A program made the translations under genes and the position numbers. 64,000 nucleotides of DNA, taken from Emiliania huxleyi CCMP1516. Its lineage: Eukaryota; Haptophyta; Isochrysidales; Noelaerhabdaceae. Under the pieces are notes generated by a model. That model saw only the letters and a program-made list of their open reading frames with translations, had not been told where the DNA came from and made no database searches. Positions 51,070 to 59,374 of this stretch are shown one piece after another (position 1 is the stretch's first letter; every line of letters starts with the position of its first letter). The stretch is taken from positions 559,178 through 623,177 of the forward strand of contig NW_005198091.1 in the NCBI RefSeq assembly GCF_000372725.1. Reading direction: 5' to 3'.

Positions 51070-51660
51070 ACGCGCGCGCCGCGCGACCCGCGTCGCTCCT
51101 CCGCGAGGGCATGAGCCTTCCGCGATTCGAACCCACAGCCAAAAGCTGCTCGCTCGAACCGCGGCCGACTCTACCATCGCGGCCGCAGCTGCTGAGCTCT
51201 CCAGAAGACTGGTGCCTCATATGCTGCCTCCCTGCGGATGCTGCCGGCGAGCCTGGCGGTCCGCTGTACTACAAGGAAGTGCTAACTCGACTTCTTCCCG
51301 AATTCTTCTACCCCCACGACTCGGAACGCGAATGTGACAGGACCATCGGGTCCTTCAGCCACCAAAGTGAGATCACCCGAGAGCAGCTGAGCCTGCCTCT
51401 GGCCTCGCCTCCCTCTCCTTCAGGCATTCGTGGCATCCTATGGGTCGTCCAGAGTATCGACCTCTGGCGAGTCAGCCAGCCCCGCTTTGAGGGCGCCATG
51501 AAGTACAGCGATCGCCACCTCGCTGGCCTCTCCGCAGGCCCCCCCGACCGCGTCGAACTCATCGGCGCGGGCTCTCTCGGCTACGGGACCGGCCCCAGCT
51601 TCGGCTGAGGGCTGACAAGCTGCCGAGCCCAAATCACTGTGAGAGTCGTGATTTATTGTT
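51070..51660 (+). repeat. ORF-bearing dispersed repeat, copy B
   Basis: Full-length partner of copy A at 23085-23705, in the opposite orientation. It lies upstream of the TMTC-type gene and points toward it. tRNA-like boxes are at 51176-51123 on the minus strand. It is preceded by the receptor-gene fragment at 50841-50987. Confidence 0.93.
51111..51608 (+). CDS. Conserved ORF of the dispersed repeat, copy B (165 residues)
   Basis: Starts MSLPRFEPTAKSC and ends GYGTGPSFG. It differs from copy A at about a dozen residues, in small clusters (after EVLTR and after WRVSQ), and keeps the Cys pair region WCLICCL and ECDRTIGSFSHQS. No domain was recognised. The frame is also open upstream through the receptor fragment. 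Confidence 0.45.
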   Translation: MSLPRFEPTAKSCSLEPRPTLPSRPQLLSSPEDWCLICCLPADAAGEPGGPLYYKEVLTRLLPEFFYPHDSERECDRTIGSFSHQSEITREQLSLPLASPPSPSGIRGILWVVQSIDLWRVSQPRFEGAMKYSDRHLAGLSAGPPDRVELIGAGSLGYGTGPSFG

Positions 51661-51738
51661 GGTTTTCTAAAATCTTTGTTGTAAAATTCTAAAATCTCTG
51701 CTGTACCAAGAAGATTAAATTCTTTTTTGCTTGAACTT

Positions 51739-52055
51739 TGTAAGGTGCCTATATGGGCTTCCAGTATCGGACCTTCAAGACATGCGCTTTTGGCCGGTGG
51801 CCTCCTCGGACATGGTACCTCCGGTGAGATGAGTGGCTGCCAGTTCGAGACTGGGGCCGATCGAACTTGAGTTGTTCGGAGGAGGAATCCGGCCAGCACG
51901 GGTACAAAGAGGGGTACCTGGAGAATCCCCAGCTGCGGAAACGTAGTGTCGCTCAAGATGTGCGATACTGCGGGGGAGTGTAAGGTGCCTATATGGGCTT
52001 CCAGTATCGGACCTTGAGGCCATGCGCTTTTGGCCGGTGGCCTCCTCGGACAAAC
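51739..52055. repeat. 75-base direct repeats upstream of the TMTC-type gene
   Basis: Positions 51739-51815 and 51980-52055 share GTAAGGTGCCTATATGGGCT, TCCAGTATCGGACCTT and ATGCGCTTTTGGCCGGTGGC. They are about 240 bases apart and differ at a few positions. The second ends about 115 bases before the ATG. They may be a tandem duplication of promoter DNA. Confidence 0.93.
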
Positions 52056-52171
52056 TTGTTCTTCGACAGGGACGCGCGCTCGGACGGCAAGTTCAGCGCG
52101 CCTCTTCAATTGCTCTCTCTCTCTCTTCTAGAGTGCAGCCACAGCAGTGCTTTGCAACCGCTAGCCAAGGC

Positions 52172-54218
52172 ATGGACAGCTGGTTGGCACTTTCAGTCAG
52201 CTGCGTGGTCGTCACTGCGGTTGGATCCTTTGCAAGCTCCCTCGGCGGCGAGCTGCTGTTCGACGACCTCAAGGCCATCAATGAAAACAACGATGTTGTC
52301 CATCACGCGCCCTTTGTCGAGATTCTACGCCACGACTACTGGGGTACTTCCATCCGCAGCTCGGGCTCCCATGGCTCATGGCGACCGCTGACAACGCTCA
52401 CCTTTCGCTTCAATCACGAGCTGCATGAGCTCGAGCCTTTCGGCTACCACGCGGTGAATGTAGCCCTTCACGGCCTAGTGAGTGTGCTCTTCCTGCTGCT
52501 GCTGCGACGGATCCTGCTCCCCACGGATCTTGCCGCGGCCACCTTTGGCGCTTCGCTGTTTGCGGCGATTCCTGTGCATTGCGATGCGGTGGCAAGCACT
52601 GTCGGCCGAGCCGAAGTGCTCTCGGGGCTCTTCGTCTTCGCCGGGGTGCTCGTGCACTCGCTCGGAGAGGACTACACTTCACCGACTGCACAGCTGCTCC
52701 TTCTCTTCTCAACCGCCGCCGCCGGGGCCACTGCCACGATGTGCAAGGAGCAAGGCGCGATGATGTTTGTGCTCTGCCTCGCTCTCGAGATCCTGGTCGC
52801 CTCGCGTGCTCCAGTGACGACGGCACCTGGGCCGCGGCGTGCAGCGCGCCTCGGATCAATGGCGGGTGCCGCCTTTGCGGTGCTGTACATGCGCCTCAAG
52901 GTGGCGGGCGGCGTGACGCCCGAGTTTGGCGTCGAGCAGAACCCGACGGCGCACCATCCCGAGTTTGCCGTGCGCGCGAGGCGCCTTCCCGCGCCCCTTC
53001 CTATCCAGCCCTGCCTGCGAACGTGTGCCCACGCCGCACCGCACCGATGCTTGCGCCCTGGCCCGCAGGACCTTTGCGTACCTCGCCGCGAGGCACACGC
53101 TGCTGCAAGTCCAGACCAGCGGCTTCTCGTGCGACACGACTGGCTCGTCCATCCCGCTGTTGGTCTCATCGACGGACCCACGGCAACTGCTCACCGCCGC
53201 CATCGCACTGCCGATCGGAGCGCTGGCTGCAGCGTCGACCATTGGGGTGCTGCGGCGCTGGCTTCGTCCGCCCGCAAAGGCCAGTGACCCCCGCGAGGAC
53301 GGGCTCGGCGGAGTGTGGTTCGCGCTGGTGCTGCTCATCGCGCCCTTTCTGCCTGCGAGCAACTTACCCTTCCATGTGGGCTTTGTGCTCGCAGAGCGCG
53401 TGCTCTATACTCCCTCCGCCGGGGTGTGTGCGCTCGCCGCCCTCGGCCTCCACGCGGCGACTAGCTCCGTCGCTGCCGTCAAGAGCAAGAGTGGAGCGAG
53501 CGGCGGCGGCGGCGGCTTGGGCTTGGCGGGGATGAGCACTCCCACTCTGAGGGCGATGAGCGTGGGTGTAGTGGCGGTGTACGCCTCAGCGGCGGTGCGG
53601 CGCAACGGCGCGTGGGCGACGCACAAGACGCTCTTCCGCTCTGCGGTGGCCGCCTACCCCGAGAATGTGGAGATGCACCGCGCGCTTGCGGCGACGCTCA
53701 CCAACTTCGCCGACAGCGACGCGGAGCGCGAGGAGGCGGTCGAGCTGTACGCGACGGCGATGCGCATTGACCGGCGCGACGGGCGCCCGACGCCGCCCCG
53801 CGTGATTTTTAATCTGGGCGTCGCTCAGATGGGGCTTGGCCGGCTCGACGAGGCGGAGTCCTCCTACCGGCAGGCGGTGCGCTCCTCGCCCACGTCCAAC
53901 CGGGCGTCGCGCGCCTCGGGCGAGGTGTCGACGGACGCCTTTGCGCGGTACAACCTGGGGCTCATCCTGATGCAGCGGGCCGAGGGGGCGTCAGCCGAGC
54001 CCGACCGAGCCGCGCCGCTCAACGAGGCCTTGGACCTCTTCGGGCAGGCCTATCACATCATCGGCGGCAGAGCCGCCGCAGACCAGCACGCCGCCCTGCT
54101 GGGCCACGGGTGCGGCGAGCTCGCGCGCCTGCTGGGGCAGGCCGAAACTCGGGGCGATGGCATGTTCCTCAAGGCGTTGATCATCGCGCTGATGGAGAAG
54201 CGGCGGTGTGAGGACTAG
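52172..54218 (+). CDS. TMTC-type transmembrane O-mannosyltransferase with TPR repeats
   Basis: Exons 52172-52971 and 53069-54218, joined by a 97-base GC-AG intron, give 649 residues. The start MDSWLALSVSCVVVTAVGSF is the first membrane helix. The first luminal loop has LLFDDLKAINENNDV and DYWGT, then SHGSWRPLTTLTFRFNH, the TMTC/PMT-like signature in which paired Asp residues act in catalysis. About ten membrane helices follow (for example VSVLFLLLLRRILL, LLLLFSTAAAGATATMCKEQG). A TPR domain of about 200 residues at the C-terminus includes VIFNLGVAQMGLGRLDEAESS and ARYNLGLILMQ. TMTC enzymes transfer mannose to Ser/Thr of secretory proteins in the ER; that role is inferred. The protein is shorter than animal TMTCs because it has fewer TPRs. 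Upstream DNA carries two repeat types. Confidence 0.9.
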
Positions 54219-54646
54219 GTCCTAGAGGAAATTCCACACAGAGACAAAGAGAGAGTGACTGCCCCTGAACACTACGGCTCAAAAGTGTCTTTTTCACCCT
54301 CACCGCGCATGGAGGGTTGGGGTGGTGGCCAGATTGGGGCGCTCGCGAGCGAACTGAGATCCGAGGTGTGAGAAGCGCTCTATGGATCGTCGAGCAGGAT
54401 TGCGCCCCGTGCCGCACACCGTGCGCACGCACACAACTCACCGCACGGCGCGGCTCTCCGTCTCGCGCCACAGGCCACGCAGCGCCGCGCGACTGCGGAC
54501 TGGCTAGATCTGGGGGTGTGGGGCGCGGGGCCGGGTGTCACAGAGTTTCGCGAGGCGACCGAGCGAAAAAAGTATCACATTACACATACACGGAGACCTG
54601 GGGACACCTTCGCTGCTAACACACGTACACGTACGAGCGAGTAGAG
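54219..54646. other. Intergenic region between convergent genes
   Basis: About 430 bases between two convergent stops. No repeat or RNA gene was recognised. Confidence 0.45.
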
Positions 54647-55843
54647 TCACTCGAATCGCGAAAACTGGGCGGACTTCACTTGTGTGTCGCCGTACAGGGA
54701 GCGGGTGGCGAAGAGGCCGCCGGCGCCGAGAATCCCGAGCACCAGCTTCACGAGCAAGCAGCCGAGCGACGGCAGACGGTCGTCGTGGCAGGCATCAAAG
54801 AGGGCGGGGATGATGTCGTAGTCGATGAGGTCCCACAGGCCCACCCACACCGCCAGGCCGCATAAGATGGCGCCCAGGCTGCGGCAAAACTTGGACAGCT
54901 CGAATCTTGGCGCGCGGAAGTACTGGCGGGCGGAGGGCGGTACTCCCGCCGGCGGCGCGTGTGCCTTTGGCTGCGCGGCGGTCCGGAGCTGCGGCACCGA
55001 GTGGGCCGGCCGATCCGCTTGCGGGCCTGCGCGTGCGGTCACGACAGCCGGCGGCGGCGAGGGCGGCGGCGAGGCGGCGGGCGAGGCGGGCGGAGAGGCA
55101 TCGCTCGAAGCGGGGCGCGCACCGCCAGCACCGGAGCCGGCGGCCCCCTCGGGAATGATGTGGGGAGGGGCAGCAGCAGCGTAAACGGGAGCGGCCGCCT
55201 TTGCTGCTCCTCTCAGCGGCAGTGGCTGCCCGCTCAACGGCTGCCCCGCCTCGCTCTGAGGACTGTCACTCGGCGAGACGAAGACGATGCGTCCGATCTC
55301 ACCCTCGCTCCCGGTGGAGCTCGGTCCGGGCTGCCCGGACCCCTCCACCGGTATCCCAAACCCCTCCGCCGGCGTCTCCAGCCGCGCGACCAGCTCTGCA
55401 GCCGGCCGGACCCTCTCCATGGCCAGGCCGGCGCCGAGCATCGGCTGGCCGCTTGCGCGAGAGGGGAAGGACTGGAGGGCGGCGGAGTCGGGCCGCGCGG
55501 CGCGGATCGCCTGCAGCATCTGCTTGTCATACAGCGTGCGAGAGAGGAAGAGGCCAACCACGCCGCCCAGGATGAGCAGCACCCGCGCCGCCCAGTGGTC
55601 GGCGTGCATGAAGGCGATGATGTACCTGGAGTCCGCACGAGACGATCAGCAAGCGCCGCGCGCGGCAGCAGCCGAGGGCCACGGGGCGGCAGCGCACGAT
55701 GTGGCGTCCCAGAAGCCGATCCACAGCAGCACGCCCGACAAAATGGAGACAGACGCCTCGAGGATGGCCATCGGCTCAAAGTACGCTCGTTGGCGCCGCA
55801 TGAACATCCAGAAGCGCCACGACCAGTAGGATCGACCCGCCAT
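54647..55843 (-). CDS. Four-helix membrane protein with internally duplicated module
   Basis: Exons 55843-55698 and 55625-54647 (GT-AG) give 374 residues. The N-terminal module (SGVLLWIGFWD then YIIAFMHADHWAARVLLILG and GVVGLFLSRTLYDKQ) resembles the C-terminal module (LAVWVGLWDLIDYDIIPALF then LGCLLVKLVLGILGAGGLFA and TRSLYGDTQ). Each has two membrane helices and the shared pattern WxGxWD...I..LF..C/H. A Pro/Ala/Ser-rich hydrophilic linker of about 180 residues joins them. The pattern is slightly like the Fuseless family of membrane proteins, but I cannot confirm it. Function is unknown. Confidence 0.7.
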
Positions 55844-56304
55844 TTTAGCGGCGTAAACCCGTGGGGAGAGCGGCAGCAGATGGAGAAGCGGCGGCGCGCC
55901 TAGGCGCCGTGTCCTTGGATTTCTTTTTCTAGGAAAATTCTTTTTCTAGGCTTTTGTGAAGGTGAAAGCGAAGGAGTTTGTTGTGAAATTCCTTTCTAAA
56001 ATTATGATTACTGTTCTTCACCTTCCTAACCTAACCTAGCCTAGGAAGACGCGGCGCAGGCTGCACTCGGGGCTCGAGGAGCACCACTGCGAGTGCGCGA
56101 CGTGGCGCGGCGAGCACTCGGCGCGCTTGTCCGACGAGACGTTCGTCCGCTCGAAGAGCCAGCGCAGCTTGCGGAGGGAGGCGGCGTGCCTAGCTCTCTC
56201 TAGCTCAACACTGACTGGGCACGGGACTGGCTGGCGGCACTGGCACTAGCAGAGGGAAAGAGGAAAAGAACTTCTGTATCATCTGCACTCCAAGTGCTCG
56301 AAGT
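55844..56304. other. Upstream region with a minus-strand coding-like patch
   Basis: Positions 56184-56040 read on the minus strand as AASLRKLRWLFERTNVSSDK, then RAECSPRHVAHSQWCSSS and PECSLRRVF, open and not low-complexity, but without start or partner. Short A/T-rich patches nearby (TTTCTAGGAAAATTC) and TTGTTGTGAAATTCC relate to the GTGTTAGTGCC repeat family. Confidence 0.35.
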
Positions 56305-56664
56305 GTGTGTGAGAGATGCCTTTCGTTCGGGGCCCAGAGCTAGGCCCAGAGATAAATAAAACTTCTGATCTTAGCGTCTGATGGTTCGTGTATCGTGATC
56401 TGATGGTGATGCCATGCGTGACAACCTAGTACGCTGTAGTGTCCCCAAGCTATGCCTATCTGTATTATGGGCGTGTCCACGTTGGAGCCAGGTCGCAGGT
56501 GAGAGAGAGAGAGAGATTTTCAGTGTATGTAGCTCTTACGAACATACCCGTAGGTGAACTGCTGACAGGGTTTGCGATGAACCCGAACGTGGTATTCGGG
56601 ATTTTTAGCGCAGGTGTGGTGTGGACGATGCGAATCGTGGTTTCGTATCAACAAATACTCACGA
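56305..56664 (+). repeat. Relative of the 887-base insertion, upstream of the Arp6 gene
   Basis: Shares GGGGCCCAGAGATAAA-type DNA, GATGCCATGCGTGAC, GGGCGTGTCCACGTTGGAGC and GTGGTTTCGTATCAA with 40200-40400. It begins TGTGTGTGAG and ends near AATACTCAC, as the 39521-40407 element does. It contains the recurrent motif at 56515-56560, which the other copy lacks. Confidence 0.8.
56515..56580 (+). promoter_or_regulatory. Recurrent upstream motif, best copy
   Basis: ATTTTCAGTGTATGTAGCTC then TTACGAACATACCCGTAGG and CTGCTGACAGGGTTTGCGAT, about 430 bases before the Arp6 ATG. Motif copies lie before four other plus-strand genes. Confidence 0.55.
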
Positions 56665-56847
56665 TCACAACAAGGGTGTGTTCAACAAGGAATTCTCAAT
56701 GCCGTTCAACATTCTTTTGCGACACACAACGCACAACACACACACACACCGCACACCGCACACCACCACAACACACAACACACAACAAGTGCTCGTCTTT
56801 TCTCCTGTCATATAAAGAACATACATTCTTTTTCTCGGTGTACCTGT

Positions 56848-56935
56848 GTTAGTGCCAGTGCGAGCCAGTCCCGTGCCCAGTCCTGTGCCCAGTGTCGTGC
56901 GAGGGAGTTTTGTTGTAAAATTCTTTTTCTCACGT
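56848..56935 (+). repeat. GTGTTAGTGCC repeat family member
   Basis: GTGTTAGTGCCAGTGCGAGC, a short internal tandem of CCCAGTCCTGTG type, then GAGGGAGTTTTGTTGTAAAA. It ends about 30 bases before the Arp6 ATG and so forms its proximal promoter or 5' UTR. Confidence 0.85.
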
Positions 56936-56964
56936 GCTCCACCCAGTGCGGCACACTGCACTCC

Positions 56965-58897
56965 ATGACAGCCAACCCGCCGACGAACCTGCCTTCTCAC
57001 CTTAAGCGCGTGGTGATCGACAACGGCGGCCACACCTGCAAGGTGGGCTTTGCCGGCCAGTCGGATCCGGAGCGGTGTCTGCTCAACGGCGTCGTCAAGA
57101 CAAAGGGGCCAACGGGCAAGGTGTACGTGGGCGACCAGTACGAGGCATGCCCTGACTACTCGTCGCTGCAGTACCGGCTCTCGCTCGAGCGCGGGTGCCT
57201 CGTCAACTGGGACACGCAGGCCGAGGTATGGTCTCGCGCGCTCGGCGCTGACGTGCGTGGCTCGCCCTCCTGTCGGCCACTCGTTGCCGGATCGCCTCAC
57301 TCGCCGCCCGCTTGCGTCAGGTGCTCGCCGTCAACCCGGCCGACTGCTCGCTGCTGCTGAGCGAGATCCCAATGTGCCCGACCTCCATACAGGCGAGCCA
57401 GAGAGTGGCTGCCGCGTCGCCCGCTCTCCGCTCGTACACATCTCACCTCGCCGCCATCGTCCTGCGCCGCCGCCTTGCAGGACACGCTCGACGAGATGGT
57501 GTTTGAGCACTTTGGCTTCCACTCCTACTGCACCCGCCCTGCGCCTGCCCTCGCCGCCCTCTCGATCGCCGCCCAGCAAGCGAAGCAGCAGGCAGCCAGA
57601 CGCCACACGAGAGACACTTCCGAGACACGTCACCACGGCCCTCCTCTGCCAGCCATGCCCGCCCCTGCCAGCAGGCGCCGGAAGCGAGCGCGGCACCGCC
57701 AATGCCAGCCTCGCTCGTCGTCGACGCGGGCTTCTCCGCGACGCATGTCGTCCCGATCTTCGGCTCCGCCGCCCTCAACTACGGCATCAAGCGGCTCGGG
57801 CTCGGAGGCAAGCTGCTCACCAACCACCTCAAGCAAGTCATCTCGTACCGCGCGTACAACGTGCCGAAGTCCACCGCCCCAGTCGGGCCGGGCCTTCGCA
57901 CCCCACCCTCACGCGTCCCGGACCGCCGCGCGCGCCTCTCCCCGTGGCGCAGGTGATGGAGGAGACGCACCTCATCAACGACGTCAAGGCGACCCCCGCC
58001 CCCAGCCCCGCTTCCGCCCCCCCACCGCCCCACGCCCCGGCCCCGCTTCCGCCCCCACCGCCCCCCGCCCAGCTGCGCGCAGCCCCACCCCGCAGCAGCC
58101 CTCCCCGCAGCAGCCCTCCCCGCAGCAGCCCTCCCCGAGGCGGCCCTCCAGCGCGCCCCTCCCGCGCCGCAGGAGCGGCTCTGCTACGTCTCGCTCGACT
58201 TCGACGCCGACCTCGCCCTCACGCGCTTCCGCGGCAAGAAGAACACCATCCGGCGCGAGTTTGTCATGCCCGACTATGTCAACTCGATGCGGGGCACACC
58301 CAAGACCCAGACCCCGCCGGACACGTCCGCGACTCGCCCACGACAAGAGCAAGCTAACCTCCGATAGGCACCATCCGAGACCCGAACGCGCCGGCAGAGC
58401 CGGCGGCGGCGCCGGCGGCAGCGGGCGGCGGCGCGCGGGAGGAGGGGGCGCCTCCGCCTCAGAAGAAGGGGCGGGTGCCCGCGGACCGCGCAGAGGAGCA
58501 GGCGCTCTCGCTCTCCAACGAGCGGATCACGGTGCCCGAGCTGCTCTTCCACCCGTCCGACATCGGGCTCGAGCAGGCGGGGCTGCCCGAGTGCATCGTG
58601 CAGGCGGCCGAGGCGTGCCCTCCGGACATGAGGGAGGCGCTCTACGCAAACATCCTCGTCACGGGCGGGAGCAGCCGCTTCCCGAACTTTGAGGAGAGGC
58701 TGCAGCGCGAGCTGCGCGCCCTCGTGCCGAGCGACCTGCCCATCGGCTTCACCGCCGCCTCAGACCCGACGCTCGCCGCGTGGCGGGGAGGCTCCATCTT
58801 TGCGGCGGCGGCCGAGTACGACTCTGCGGTGGTGACCAAGGAGCAGTACCGCGAGGAGGGGCACGCGCTCTGCCGACGGAGATTCGCCGGCGCGTAG
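56965..58897 (+). CDS. ARP6: Actin-related protein 6 (SWR1-complex subunit type)
   Basis: Seven exons join in frame to 430 residues: 56965-57252, 57321-57392, 57481-57540, 57675-57860, 57953-57988, 58173-58293 and 58368-58897. Introns 2, 3, 5 and 6 begin with GC; 1 and 4 with GT. Matching parts: VVIDNGGHTCKVGFAG, GCLVNWDTQAEVW, LVVDAGFSATHVVP, GGKLLTNHLKQVISYR, METHLINDVK-like VMEETHLINDVK, LFHPSDIGLEQAGLPE, NILVTGGSSRFPNF and the Arp6 end VVTKEQYREEGHALCRRRF. Arp6 works in the nucleus in SWR1/SRCAP-type complexes that place H2A.Z. A low-complexity insert (about 295-320, Ala/Gly/Pro) is lineage-specific. The 36-base exon 5 is notably small. Confidence 0.92.
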
Positions 58898-59374
58898 CAT
58901 AGCAGGCACGCCGCAGCGCCGACACACGTCGATACATGCGCCACTGCCCCCCACTTTCTTGGTACGGTAAGCTGTGCGCGGGCGGCGGGCCGCCCTGCAC
59001 CCCGGCGCAGACCAAAACCCTCAGGCGAGGGTGTGCCACTGCCAGAGCGCTCCTGCGCTCGCATCGCGTGCATGTGGCATGTAGTAAGGTATGAGTCATC
59101 ACTAATGTGTTGCGTTTTGGCTCATTTAGCAAACACGTGTCAACACATCGCATACAACAAGTGGTCACATCAAAAAAGAGAAAAGGGGGGGGAGTCGTGA
59201 CTCGTGTGCGGCGCCGGCGGGCCGGGGCCCGGGGGACGCACGAGGCACACAAGTCACAACGCCAGAACACTTACTCCGGTCTCGCCGCCCCCGGCCCCCC
59301 CGCGCGCGAGATGCGCGCGCGCGCGCGCGCGCGAGGGCGGCTGGTTCCATTCAGGACGCGCAGAACTCGTCTCT
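58898..59374. other. Intergenic region between convergent genes
   Basis: About 475 bases with a CG-dinucleotide run near 59300-59330. No repeat or RNA gene was recognised. Confidence 0.45.

Noticed and set aside
51739-52055. Long terminal repeats of a retroelement
   Set aside because: The two 75-base copies are only about 240 bases apart and enclose no element-like sequence, so a local tandem duplication is simpler.
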